From NCBI GenBank assembly GCA_015179125.1, contig WHVA01000239.1, forward strand, positions 97,405 through 161,404: a stretch of 64,000 nucleotides of DNA, in the 5' to 3' direction. The translations under genes and the position numbers were made by a program. The DNA comes from Gautieria morchelliformis (taxonomy: Eukaryota; Basidiomycota; Agaricomycetes; Gomphales; Gomphaceae). Below are positions 1 to 10,282 of this stretch, piece after piece; position 1 is the stretch's first letter; the number at the start of each line of letters is the position of its first letter. The notes beneath the pieces are model-generated. The model ran no database searches and had not been told where the DNA came from. It was given only the letters and a program-made list of their open reading frames with translations.

Positions 1-161
1 ATATAGCATGTTGACTGAAAATCATGTAGTATATTTGATTCTAGGTATTGTATTAATACATCAGTGACAATAAATTCACTGAGAGAGTATATTTGATTCT
101 AGATTCTAGCTTTCTAAGAACTCTACCGAACCTTCCCTGCCATAGCCCCTAGTTGCCAACA
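1..161 (+). repeat. Cop1 5' LTR, right-hand part
   Basis: This is the last 161 bp of the 5' LTR, ending TTGCCAACA just before the primer-binding site. It is identical by eye to 4764-4924. The start of the LTR lies outside the window. Confidence 0.95.
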
Positions 162-162
162 A

Positions 163-175
163 GGGTTATGGGCCC
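163..175 (+). promoter_or_regulatory. Cop1 primer-binding site, anticodon-region type
   Basis: GGGTTATGGGCCC starts two bases after the LTR end. It is complementary to the anticodon stem-loop of eukaryotic initiator tRNA-Met rather than to its 3' end. Drosophila copia and yeast Ty5 have the same arrangement and prime from a tRNA half. The ATG at 168-170, the likely Gag start, lies inside this site. Confidence 0.85.
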
Positions 176-2870
176 CGCAGACACTTCGCAGAAGCTTTTG
201 GGTGTGGAGAAGCTTGCAACAGATGGAAGTAATTGGCCTCTGTGGCGAGCTACTCTCACAAGTTATTTTGAGTCCAAAAATCTACTCAGGCATATAGAAG
301 GGAGAGCCATTCGACCTCCTGATCCTCCAGTCATGCCCCCAGGCCATATTCTCACAGAAGCTGAGGAAACTCAGATAGAGAAGGCTGAGGAGAAGCTGGA
401 GAAATATCTTGCCAGAGAAGGACAGGCCAAAACCCAAATAATCGTCTCAGTGTCAGAGTCACTAGCTCTGATGCTACAGAAGAGACATACAGCAAAAGAA
501 GTCTGGGATGCATTGGTCAATGAGATGACCAAAAAGCCCAAGATGGTCCTCACCAACCTACAGAGACAGCTTCGCAGTATGAGGTGTCCTGAGGATGGAG
601 ACTTGAGAGATCACTTGGACAAGGCCCAAGACCTCTATGCTCGTCTCAATGAGATGGGAGCCAGAATTTCTGAAGGAGAGTTCACCGACATTATCCTTGC
701 ATCACTTCCACCCTCCTATGAGGCAGTTATGAATGCCCTTACCACGTCGCTCGAAGAATGTGGAATGCCCTTAGTGCCTGATGATATTATCAGAGTACTA
801 AAGGCTCAATACGACAGGAGAAAGACTCTCAATATTTCACAAGAAGAGCAGGCATTTATTGGTTCATCTACGAAAGGGCAGAAGGGCCGGAAAGACCCGA
901 AGATGTCTACATGCACTAATTGCCACAAGCCTGGACATGCTATAGAGAGTTGCTGGGCTAAAGGAGGTGGTAAAGAAGGCCAGGGGCCACGTCAGAAGAA
1001 GAAAGCGAAAGCCAAAAAGAAGAAGGGCAAAGCCAAGGCGAATGTTGCCGAAGAAGTGTCCTCTGAGGAGGATGAGAGTGGCAGTCCAGCCGCTTTCGCC
1101 AACTTCGACTGCTCTAATTTGAGTAGTTTATCTCTGGACACTGTTGTTATTCTCGACACTGGAACGACCGCACATATGACCCCTCACAAGAATTTATTGA
1201 GGGATTACAGTCCATTCTCACAGCCGCGCACAATTCGTGCAGCCAACAAAGGCACTTTTGATGCCTTCGGTTCAGGCTCACTCGTGCTATCTAACAAGGT
1301 TGGAGATAAGACTGTGAACATTACATTGAAGGATACGTTCTACGCGCCAAAAATGGCTGTTACCCTCATCTCGATCGGCCGGTGCGATGATGCAGGCTAT
1401 AACACACAAATAGCTGATCAGAAATGCACAATATCCAATCGTAAAGGCAGGATATTGATGCAAGCACCGAAGCTGAATGGCTTATATCGATTTGATTTGC
1501 AACACACAAGTGCCGAAGCGCATGTATGCGCATCAGCCATGGAAATACATCAAAAAATGGGGCACATTTCACAAAAGTCCCTACAGCACTTGCTCAACCG
1601 TGGCATGATATTAGGCATTGAATTGAGCTCAAAAGGTGACAAGGTTGTTTGCGATGCGTGCATTCAGGCGAAGATTGCACGCAAATCACTTCCTCAGGAA
1701 CCCAGAAGCCGATCATCAAAATTCGGTGACAGAATTTATTCTGATGTCTGGGGACCAGCGAGACACTCCACAATTGACAAGAAATCCTATTATGTGTCTT
1801 TCATTGACGACTACTCAAGAGAATCGGTTATCTATTTGATGGCAAACAAATCGGAAGCATTTTCAAAATACAAACTCTACGAGGCCTTGATGCTTCGACA
1901 GAGGAATATGCACATCAAAGCACTTGTTTCCGACAGAGGGGGCGAATACACAAGCTCAGAATTTGAACAGCATTTGGCCAAGCAAGGCACGAAGCATCGG
2001 TTAACCGTGCACGACACCCCAGAGTCAAATGGTGTTGCTGAACGTTTAAACCGAACTCTAGTTGAAAGAGCTCGTGCCATGCTATTGGAATCAAGTCTTC
2101 CTAAGACTCTATGGGGGCATGCAATTCTGCACGCCAACTATCTTAGGAATCGGACACATACAAGAGCTTTGCCAGACAAAACCCCTTTTGAAATGATCCA
2201 TCACGAGAAACCGAACCTGAAAGACATACACGTGTGGGGAATTGAAGTCTACGTTAAAGTCAAAGAGGGAAACAAACTAGCAGCCCGTGCCAAAAGAGCT
2301 CGGTGGATAGGAATCTCTGGACAGAGCCATGGTCACTGCATCTACTGGCCTGACTCTCAGAAGGTTTCTGTCGAGCGGAATGTTATATTTGACTCAGAGA
2401 TGAAGGGGGGTAAAGCTCCAATCATTTCTATTGAAGAGTCACAGCTACCTACGTCCAGAAAAATGGTACAGGCCATCTCGGCGCCAGCACCTATGCCTAG
2501 CTGCTTAGTCAGCGAAGAGGCAAAGATCGAGGAAATTGATGATGATGAACCAGAGGAACGTCTGAAAGAGCTGCAACCCAGTCAGACTGTTGATGCCAGA
2601 CCTAAAGAAGCTGCTCCAACAAGGAGAAGCGAGAGAATCCGTCAGCAGCAGGCGCAGCCGGCCCCAAGTGGTCCCGTAACAAGATCTCAAACTAAGAGAC
2701 ATGCTGGTGCAGATATCACTACACTAGCTTACGAGGACATTGAGGACCATCAAGACAAATTATTGAACAAGATTTATCCTCTGTCACTGACGGCATCAGT
2801 GATTATAACCTTGCCATCAGTACACTTTCGACCTCCGATCAAAACAAAGATAATGTGCTGCCGGATTTGA
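168..2870 (+). CDS. Cop1 Gag-protease-integrase polyprotein, 5' part
   Basis: Encodes the structural and early enzyme part of a copia polyprotein. From the ATG at 168 (an in-frame TTG at 153 lies in the LTR and is an unlikely start): a Gag region of UBN2/copia type at about residues 10-215, a CCHC zinc knuckle at 249-262 (C249, C252, H257, C262), a lysine-rich linker, a protease DTG motif with the catalytic Asp near 330, a His-His-Cys-Cys zinc domain, and an integrase core with its Asp-Asp-Glu set in SDVWGP, SDRGGEY and NGVAERLNRT. Just before the true start of reverse transcriptase the frame is lost (about 2750-2790), so the last 30 or so residues are out-of-frame sequence. In an intact copy this ORF would run on into reverse transcriptase. 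Family assignment is certain; the functional state of this copy is defective. Confidence 0.93.
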   Translation: MGPADTSQKLLGVEKLATDGSNWPLWRATLTSYFESKNLLRHIEGRAIRPPDPPVMPPGHILTEAEETQIEKAEEKLEKYLAREGQAKTQIIVSVSESLALMLQKRHTAKEVWDALVNEMTKKPKMVLTNLQRQLRSMRCPEDGDLRDHLDKAQDLYARLNEMGARISEGEFTDIILASLPPSYEAVMNALTTSLEECGMPLVPDDIIRVLKAQYDRRKTLNISQEEQAFIGSSTKGQKGRKDPKMSTCTNCHKPGHAIESCWAKGGGKEGQGPRQKKKAKAKKKKGKAKANVAEEVSSEEDESGSPAAFANFDCSNLSSLSLDTVVILDTGTTAHMTPHKNLLRDYSPFSQPRTIRAANKGTFDAFGSGSLVLSNKVGDKTVNITLKDTFYAPKMAVTLISIGRCDDAGYNTQIADQKCTISNRKGRILMQAPKLNGLYRFDLQHTSAEAHVCASAMEIHQKMGHISQKSLQHLLNRGMILGIELSSKGDKVVCDACIQAKIARKSLPQEPRSRSSKFGDRIYSDVWGPARHSTIDKKSYYVSFIDDYSRESVIYLMANKSEAFSKYKLYEALMLRQRNMHIKALVSDRGGEYTSSEFEQHLAKQGTKHRLTVHDTPESNGVAERLNRTLVERARAMLLESSLPKTLWGHAILHANYLRNRTHTRALPDKTPFEMIHHEKPNLKDIHVWGIEVYVKVKEGNKLAARAKRARWIGISGQSHGHCIYWPDSQKVSVERNVIFDSEMKGGKAPIISIEESQLPTSRKMVQAISAPAPMPSCLVSEEAKIEEIDDDEPEERLKELQPSQTVDARPKEAAPTRRSERIRQQQAQPAPSGPVTRSQTKRHAGADITTLAYEDIEDHQDKLLNKIYPLSLTASVIITLPSVHFRPPIKTKIMCCRI

Positions 2871-3463
2871 ATCAGACCGAGCCTAGCAATGCAGATGAAG
2901 CCTTAAATGATCCTATGTGGAAAGCATCGATGGATAAAGAGTATAAGGTGCTACTCGACAAAGGTGTATGGGAAGTGGTTAAACCACCTCCTGGGGCAAA
3001 TATTGTCGGAAATAGATGGGTATTCCTCTGGAAACGCAATCCAGAAGGTGAACCCATCACACCTAGATCGAGGATGGTCGCCCAAGGCTTTACACAAAGT
3101 TTTGGAGTTGACTACAATGAAACCTATGCACCTGTTGCTCGGATGACTTCCTTACGGATTATATGTGCCATTGCTGCCAGGAACAACTGGCCTATTCACC
3201 AAATGGATGTGGACAGTGCGTATTTGAATGCTACACTGCCAGAACCTATTTACATGAGACAGCCGTATGGATATGAGACCGGAGACAAAGATGATGTCCT
3301 CCTGCTGAAGAAAGCACTTTACGGCCTCAAACAGTCTGGAAGGGAATGGTACAAACGTCTGAGTGGTGAATTTCTCAAGTTAGGATTCACTAAATCAGCT
3401 TCGGATGGAGCTGTATTTTGCAGACGTGGACCGAGAGGGCATGCATTATTGCAACGGCGGTAG
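2744..3463 (+). pseudogene. Cop1 pol, reverse transcriptase N-terminal part (frameshifted)
   Basis: Continues the polyprotein in a second frame after the first frameshift. It contains the linker, then the start of the copia reverse transcriptase: GNRWVFLWK, RMVAQGFTQ, an AYLNATL-like active-site strand with the first catalytic Asp, and KALYGLKQSGREWY. It has no start of its own; the ATG at 2855 is internal. The frame is lost again near 3420-3445, a few residues before the catalytic Asp-Asp pair. It could be a small deletion or an assembly error; no slippery heptamer typical of programmed shifting was seen. Confidence 0.85.
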
Positions 3464-4416
3464 ACGACCTCACTATCACAGCTGAGAGTCAACCAATCCT
3501 CGATGAGGTAAAGCATGACCTTGCCCAGGTTTTTAGTATGAAAGACCTAGGCGAGATTCACTGGCTTTTGAACCTCAAAATCGAAAGAGATTGGAATAAC
3601 AAATCGATTGCAATATCACAAGCCACATACATCCAGAAAATCATCAAAAAATTCAATCTGGATGATGCCAAAACATTTTCCACGCCTCTCGACCCAGCCG
3701 TTAAATTATCCAGGGACCAATGCCCTTCCACAGATGAAGACAAACAGAAGATGTCAAGAATTCCATACAGACAAGCGATAGGATCATTGATGTGGGCAGC
3801 AGTAGCCACTCGACCGGACATTGCGTTCGCAGTGTCATTACTTTCTCAATTCCTCGAAAACCCAGGTCCAACACATTGGCATGCAGTCAAACGTGTCTTT
3901 AAATATCTAAAAGGCACGATGGACTACAAATTGACACTTGGGAAAAATCGAGACGGCCTCATTGGGTATTCAGATGCGGATTGGGCTTCTCAAGAGCACA
4001 GGCACTCATACTCGGCTTATATTTTTCAGATTGATGGAGGGACAGTATCATGGAGTTGTCAAAAACAATCCATAGTAGCCCTATCATCAACTGAAGCCGA
4101 ATTCGTTGCCCTGACTCATGCGAGTAAAGAAGCCTTATGGATGCGCCACTTTATTTCTGAAGTATTCCAACCGCTGAATTGTCCCATCAAACTTTATTCA
4201 GACAATCAATCAGCCATTGCCATCGTCTATGGCACTCAACAACACACGAGGACCAAGCATTTCGACATTAGATTATATTTCATCCGAGATATAGTCGAAG
4301 ATGAAGAAATTAAGCTTGTGTACCTACCAACGGAACACATGCTAGCCGATCTTCTCACTAAAGGACTTCCTAGTCCTAGAGTGAGAATCCTCAACGAGAG
4401 AATCGGAATATATTAA
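3418..4416 (+). pseudogene. Cop1 pol, reverse transcriptase C-terminal part and RNase H
   Basis: Third-frame continuation of Cop1 pol. It opens with the reverse transcriptase catalytic strand, here AVDD in place of the usual YVDD, and passes through KDLGEIHWLL and PYRQAIGSLMW. It ends in the copia RNase H, with acidic residues visible in YSDADWAS, STEAEF, YSDNQSA and ADLLTKGL. The stop at 4414-4416 lies just before the polypurine tract. Whether the AVDD variant is a family trait cannot be told from one copy. Confidence 0.88.
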
Positions 4417-4419
4417 GCT

Positions 4420-4429
4420 TGAGGGGGCG
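4420..4429 (+). promoter_or_regulatory. Cop1 polypurine tract
   Basis: A purine run (GAGGGGGCG at its core) sits immediately before the TG that opens the 3' LTR. This is the expected site for plus-strand DNA priming. Confidence 0.8.
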
Positions 4430-4924
4430 TGTTGGGTGCATTTATGCTCCTGCACCAAAATCAAGCATAATATATTCAATTTATTGTGTGGTGTTTCAAT
4501 ATTTTCTCATACTGTTCTTGTACCATGCGTCCATTTCTCTGCTTATTTTCGAAATTTTCTAGTCACTCTCTATCTCTCCATTTCATTCTGTTATTTCTAC
4601 TTTCACAGGCGGCTGCACCCAGCGGAGTTTGAAATGACTTCGACGCGCGAGCCCTTGGGCGCTAAAGGGCCGGGTGCAAGTATATGCCTTCTGAGACAGG
4701 ATTACACTCCTCTCTCAGTGACAATAAATTCACTGAGAGAGGCGAGTAGTATCTTTCATATTTATATAGCATGTTGACTGAAAATCATGTAGTATATTTG
4801 ATTCTAGGTATTGTATTAATACATCAGTGACAATAAATTCACTGAGAGAGTATATTTGATTCTAGATTCTAGCTTTCTAAGAACTCTACCGAACCTTCCC
4901 TGCCATAGCCCCTAGTTGCCAACA
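4430..4924 (+). repeat. Cop1 3' LTR
   Basis: A 495-bp LTR beginning TGTTGG and ending CCAACA, a 6-bp terminal inverted repeat. A TATA-like box (TTTATATAG) lies at 4761-4769. Inside the LTR the segment beginning CAGTGACAATAAATTC occurs twice, near 4717 and 4825. Confidence 0.93.
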
Positions 4925-5114
4925 CCCATTTCCGTGTTCGTTCCGATCACTATTGTCATGTTCGGCAACCGATATTCGCTGATTCGTGCCCGTTACCACC
5001 GCCACGCCGTTAAACGCATGACCAACGGTTTTGGACTGACTTGACAAGTCATCACTGGGTCTACTACCTCCGCTGTTCGACCCTCCTCTGATGGTGTTCT
5101 GATAGTTGGATTTC
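4925..5114. other. Unassigned spacer between Cop1 and the inverted-repeat element
   Basis: No gene, repeat partner or RNA was recognised here. The right target duplication of Cop1 would occupy the first five bases. Confidence 0.5.
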
Positions 5115-6144
5115 CATGACCAGTGTATTTCCTACACCTTGGTATCCCCATTTTCCCTTTCGCTACTCCTCCTCGGTATTCGCTCGGCTTCGCCCTCTAC
5201 CTCCACCTCTCCTCCACTAGGTCACCTCTGTTCACCCTTCCTTGCATTTCGCCAAACGGCGAGTCGCTGCTCGCATCATTCGCTAGCAGGCACACCATCA
5301 AATACGATCGATACCATTCACCCGGCATGATGGTCCATCATTAACCCCATCGTCTTCTTAAATCCAACCCCATTGGGCGTTCGTATGGTCGGAGTATGTT
5401 CGCAGGGCATCCCCTCCATAGGCCGTGGGGAATCAACCCAGTAGACCAAGAGTCCATGCAGGGTAGCATGTACACGGGTCCCAAGACATGGTTTTGTCCA
5501 TAAATGCCTTCGCCACCTCTACTCTCTGTCGTTTCATGTGTTCCCCTTTCTTACATTCTATTGTATGTTTATTTCATCTATGTTGTATCATGACTGCGCA
5601 CCCCTATCCAACCCTGACTTGTGACGGCCTCTTTCCTATTCGCTGATACCTTACGAGCATTCGATATAAGTAGTTTACATTCACATGTACATTCCCCAGT
5701 TCAATTATCATACGTCGTCCATCTTGTGCAAACTTGACCTCGCTGTGATCATCATCTTGAGCCTCTCCTTGAAGATTTCTATCTTCAACCAGCCAAGGAC
5801 TTAGGCATCACTGGTGAGTTCTCATACTTCGCCTTCGTTACCTTAGCCTTCAAACTACTTTCTGTGCTGTTCGCGAAGGGCTCCGAAGGAGCACCTTCGC
5901 CAGCGAAGGGACCGTCGAAACTTAGACAGCCCTTCCGCGATATCTTGCACATTGCGTCATCAAGTGCCGCGAGCTATTTTGCTACGACTGTAGATAGGGT
6001 GAGCCCCTTTCAGGCAACCCTTTTGTTTCGTGAACATTCATCGGTTCACTTATTCGCCGAACGGCATACTTATTCGCACAAGTTATTCGGGCATTTGTTG
6101 TGTTCACTAATACACGATATTAACGCCTAAAAACCAATCTTGAC
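5115..6144 (+). repeat. Left arm of the inverted-repeat element
   Basis: Inverted partner of 6651-7676. It is rich in TTCGC and GCGAA motifs. Short ORFs at 5123-5344 and 5864-6130 exist in both arms but drift in length and frame, so they are not called as genes. Confidence 0.75.
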
Positions 6145-6584
6145 AAGTAGATAGGGTTGTTATTTGGAGGGACAAAACAGGTATGGGTAAGAGTGGTGGA
6201 AAATGAGTCAGAGTCTGGTGGGAAAAAAGGTTCAGGTCCGCCAAGGAGGGCAGAAAGCTGTGCAAAGGATTGGTACAGGGAAGGGCGACCCACAAAGGAG
6301 TATGGCTTTCCCGCGAATAAACAAGGCTCAGGCGTGCCAGGGGAGGCAGGAATCTGTATAGAGGGGTGTTGGAGGGGAGGTTGTCCCATGAAGGGGAATA
6401 GCGCAGGCCTTCCAAGTAGGGCAGGAGTCTGAGGGAATGTTCGTTGCGGGGGAACGCGACCTGCGAAATGGTGAGGCTGTCCCACAAATAGAAGCGGCAC
6501 AGGCCTGTCAGGTGGGGCAGGAGTCTGTGTGAAAACTTGTTGTGGTGGTGGTTGTCCCGCGAATAGAAGTGGCATAGAGTGCAT
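6120..6584 (-). CDS. Proline-rich repeat protein ORF in the inverted-repeat core
   Basis: A 154-residue ORF covering most of the core on the minus strand. Four imperfect units follow each other, alternating about 25 and 32 residues, each built around a LFxGQP-like start, a QxFxQxPA middle and a GxP end. The composition (Pro, Gln, Phe) suggests a disordered or matrix-like protein. The unit structure argues for real coding sequence or a coding relic, but the ORF is short, has no recognised domain, and its last 20 or so residues run into the left arm. It may be a captured fragment of a larger repeat protein. Confidence 0.4.
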   Translation of the reverse strand: MHSMPLLFAGQPPPQQVFTQTPAPPDRPVPLLFVGQPHHFAGRVPPQRTFPQTPALLGRPALFPFMGQPPLQHPSIQIPASPGTPEPCLFAGKPYSFVGRPSLYQSFAQLSALLGGPEPFFPPDSDSFSTTLTHTCFVPPNNNPIYLSRLVFRR

Positions 6585-6650
6585 GTGTAGAAAAGGGTGA
6601 TGAATAGATGGAATAAATGCTTTGACTATAGTTGTTAGTTCAATTATACC

Positions 6651-7676
6651 GTCAAGATTGGTTTTTAGGCGTTAATATCGTGTATTAGTGAACACAGCGA
6701 ATGCCCAAATAACTTGTGCGAATAAGTATGCCGTTCGGCGAATAGGTGAACCAACAAATGTTCACAAGATAAGAGGGTTACCCGAACGGAGCTCGCCCTA
6801 TCTACAGTCACAGCAAAATAGCCCATCCCACTTGACGATGTAACGTGCAAGGTGTCAGGGAAGGGCTGTCTAAGTAGCGACAATCCCTTCGCTGGCGAAG
6901 GTTCTCCTTCGAAGCCCTTCGCTGACAGCACAGAAAATAGTTCGAAGGCTAAGGTCACGAAGATGAAGTATGAGAACTCACCAGTGATGCCTAAGTCCTC
7001 TTCTGGTTGAAGATAGAAATCTACAGGAGAAGGCTCAAGATGATGATCACAGCGAGGTCAAGTTTGCACAAGATGGACGTATGATAATTGAACTGGGGAA
7101 TATACATGTGAATGTGAACTACTTATATCGAATGCTCGTAAGGTATCAGCGAATAGGGAAGAGGCCATTAGGAGTCAGGGTTGGATAGGGGTGCGCAGTC
7201 ATGATACAACATAGATGAAATAAACATACAATAGAGTGAGAGAAGAGGGCGAACATGAAACGATGGAGAGTAAAGGTGGCGAAGGCACCTATGTACGAAA
7301 CCATGTCTTGGGACCTGCATATACACCACCCTGCATGGACTCTTCATCTGCTGGGTTGATCCCACACGACCTATGGGTAGGATGCCCCACGAATGCATCC
7401 TGACCATATGAACACCTAAAGGGGGTTGGATCGAGAAGATGATGGGGCTAGTGATGAACCATCACGCCGGGTAAATGGTATCGATCGTATTTGATGGCGT
7501 GCCTGCTGGAGAAATGTGCGAGCAGCGAATAGCAGTTCGGAGAATGGGGTGAACAGTGAATGGAGTGAACATAGACGAAGAGTGGTCGAAGGGTGAGGCG
7601 AACTCTGGCAAAGATGCTAGGGAGTGATGAGGGGGAACGTAGAGGCAGCGGGGTAAGGGAAATAGACAGGTCATGA
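6651..7676 (-). repeat. Right arm of the inverted-repeat element
   Basis: Reverse-complement partner of 5115-6144, with scattered substitutions and small indels. The outer end near 7676 lies less than 30 bp from the first readable gypsy codons, so this element may mark where Gyp1 lost its 5' part. Confidence 0.75.
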
Positions 7677-7704
7677 CACATCCTTGACTCTGCATCGCTG
7701 GTGA

Positions 7705-8963
7705 CAGGGGGAGGGTGATCCCCAACCCAACGACACTCCGGACAACGGAGACGCGCCTGCTGAAGAGTGGGACCCTGAGCCGTCCCAATACTATGAATGG
7801 GACGAGGAGGTGGAAGACACCACCTACAGGTCCAGCACGATCAGATTCGCGCTGGAGGACGAAACCGCCATGAAGTTCATGGCGGCATGCACTTCGGTCA
7901 TGCCAGACAAGGTGGCCGAGCCGGTGTATCACCACCGAAGCAAACACAGGATGCGGCCAACGCACCCGCGCAGTGAGAACCGTACCCTATCGGGGTACTG
8001 GGAAATAAACAGCGTAAAAGCCCACTGCCTGCTAGATAGCGGCAGCGAAGGGGTACTGCTATCCCCCGAATTCATGTGAGCCACAGGGATGAAGACATTC
8101 TCCCTGGAGCAGCCAATCGCGCTGCAGCTAGCCTGCATAGGCAGCCGTTCCACGATCAACTATGGAACGAACACGACCATCAAATTTGGTCGTGAGACAT
8201 ATGACGAATATTTCGACGTAGCGAACGTCAAATATTATGACGCTATCTTAGGGACACCGTTCCTAAGGAGATTCAGCATAACCCTGGACTTCTCGAGTCC
8301 AGGGACGATCTGCAAGGGGAACGAAGTGATCCCCACGGGAAAGCTCTCATTCGACGACGACAGATCGACGAACAAGGACAAGGGGCCATGGGTGAGCAGG
8401 ATCACCCGGGCACCGAAGCCTAACCTGGCTCATTGAGGCCAGGAGGACGAGTCGCAGGACGACTTGTCCTCGAACTCACCCTACAACCATAAGGAGAGGC
8501 GCTCTCACCTAACGGTGAAAGCGATGGGAAAGAGGAAAGCGGGTCCGCGCGCCGCGGGACCTAATAGACGCCAACAGCGCCTAATGGCTTCTAAGCCAAC
8601 CACCACCATCATCCTCACGGATGATGACCTTCCTCGCCCCCATGAGGAATGGATGGAACAAATCACTGACTTAGTCAGTGGAATTCCATTAGAACTCCCA
8701 CCACTACGGGAGATCAACCATGAGATCAACCTCATTTATCCCAACAAGCACATGCGGTATCGACTACCGAAGTGCCCCGAACACTTCCGAGAGGAACTGT
8801 CGGCTAAGATAGAACGATACACCACTGCAAAGTGGTGGATTCCAGCAGTCGCGCAGCAGGCCGTGCCCATGCTGTGTGTGCCGAAGAAGAACGGTACACT
8901 GCGAACCGTCTTCGATCTGCGCCAGCAGAATGAGAACACGGTGAAGGACGTCACGCCCTTCCC
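7705..8963 (+). pseudogene. Gyp1 Gag end, protease and reverse transcriptase N-terminus
   Basis: One reading frame, interrupted by TGA at 8077-8079 and 8434-8436, covers the acidic end of Gag, a retropepsin domain with the active-site strand LLDSGSEG (near 8029-8052) and the later ILGTPFL strand, a linker, and the first part of reverse transcriptase (PKKNGTLRTVFDLRQ). Both TGA codons sit where CGA (Arg) would fit, because the protein pattern continues unchanged across them. Near 8961 one base appears lost and the reading continues in the next frame. Confidence 0.85.
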
Positions 8964-10282
8964 CATCAGGATATCATTCGCAGCGACATGGCTCGCTGTC
9001 GGTATCGAACAAAACTCGATATGTCAGAAGCATACGAGCAGATCTGGATCCATCTGGATCACGTAGCAAAGACTGCCTTTGCCACAATCCTTGGCACCTT
9101 TAGGAGCCAAGTGATACAGATGGGAGACTGTAACGCCCCATCTACATTCCAACGGCTGATGACAGCCATTTTCTGCGACTGCATAGGTCACTTCGTCCAT
9201 GTGTACATGGACGACATCTTCATATTCTCGCTCTCAATACAGGAGCATGAAGAGCATCTCTATATCGTCTTTGAAAGACTGAGGAAGAATCACCTCTTTC
9301 TGAGCAAGAAAAAGGTGGACCTCTATTCCATCCGAATGGAGTGTCTCGGCCATATCATTGATGGCCGAGGGGTACATGCTGACGAGGACAAGATGCAACG
9401 CATCCGCGAGTGGTGCAGGCCACGGACGTTCAACGACATCCAGTGTTTCCTCGGGCTGGTACAGTATCTGGCACACTACATGCCAGATGTTAGCGCATTT
9501 ACCACCCCACTATCGGGCTGTGCGCGTAATAACCGTCCATTCGAATGGACTCCACTACTAGACAAATGCTGGCAAAGCATTAAAGCATTGGCCTGTAAGG
9601 CCCCAATCCTGCATCCAGTAGACGCAAGGTGCCCAGAGCCGATCTGGGTGATCACCGATGGGTCAAAAGCCGGCATCGGTGCGGTCTACGGCCAAGGTCC
9701 TGACTGGAAAACCTGTCGACCTGCCGGCTTCTTGTCAAAGAAGTTCAGCGTTGCTCAGCAACACTACCGGCCTCACGAGCACGAGATGATCGCGGTGCTC
9801 AAGGCTCTCATGAAATGGGAGGACAAACTGCTGGGGCGAAGGATCACCCTCGTCACAGACCATAAAGGACTCGAGTACTTCGAGACCCAGAAGAGCCTAT
9901 CTGACCGCCAGGTCAGATGGTGGGAGTTTCTCTCCCGGTTCAATTTCAACACCGTTCATGTCAACGGTGTAGAGAACAAGGTAGCGGACTGCCTGTTGCG
10001 CTACTACGAGAACGACACGAGTGATGACAATCACCCGGACCACGTCTTCGTGAACGCAGATGCGCATTTAGACCCGGACGGTGAGTTATTGCCCACCGAC
10101 CGGTATATCGAGCTGTGAACAGTGGCGACAAGACGCTCTAAACGCCTCGCTGAGAAGACAGAGGCGAGAGTAACGGAATCCGCCGCATTAAACGAGGGCT
10201 CACCAGAGCCTGCGAACGTTGCCACGTCATGCGATGACGACGACAATGTCAGAGTTATCGCCGCAGGAAATGACGGCACGCC
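8964..10282 (+). pseudogene. Gyp1 reverse transcriptase and RNase H
   Basis: After the frameshift the reverse transcriptase continues with RTKLDMSEAYEQ and the catalytic YMDD motif (HVYMDDIFIFS). The connection domain follows, then a gypsy RNase H with TDGSKAGIGAV, HEHEMIAVL, TDHKGLEYF and NKVADCL. TGA at 10116-10118 is again explainable as a former CGA. The frame runs on to 10282, where it is cut by an unrelated insertion. The longest uninterrupted ORF here is 8988-10118. Confidence 0.88.

Larger units (their letters stand above)
1..4924 (+). mobile_element. Copia LTR retrotransposon Cop1 (5' end outside window)
   Basis: Ty1/copia-type element read in the order LTR, primer-binding site, Gag, protease, integrase, reverse transcriptase, RNase H, polypurine tract, LTR. 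Integrase lies before reverse transcriptase, which is the copia order. The 161 bases of 5' LTR in the window match the last 161 bases of the 3' LTR without a difference by eye, so insertion was probably recent. Pol is broken by two frameshifts, near 2750-2790 and near 3420-3445, so this copy could move only with proteins from elsewhere. The base after the 3' LTR begins cccat; the matching left target duplication would lie outside the window. Confidence 0.95.
5115..7676. mobile_element. Long inverted-repeat element (about 1-kb arms)
   Basis: Two arms of about 1.03 kb, 5115-6144 and 6651-7676, are inverted copies of each other around a 506-bp core. Arm ORF translations on opposite strands match over long stretches, for example the shared HLFAERHTYSHKLFGH and IKYDRYH motifs. 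The inner edges are sharp (CAATCTTGAC and its complement). Such a layout fits a foldback-type or long-TIR non-autonomous transposon, or a local inverted duplication. No transposase was found, and the outer edges fade without a clear target duplication, so transposition is inferred only. Confidence 0.6.

Noticed and set aside
2741..3445. Programmed frameshifting in Cop1 pol
   Set aside because: Two shifts in different places, one immediately before the reverse transcriptase active site, and no slippery heptamer. Mutation or assembly error is simpler.
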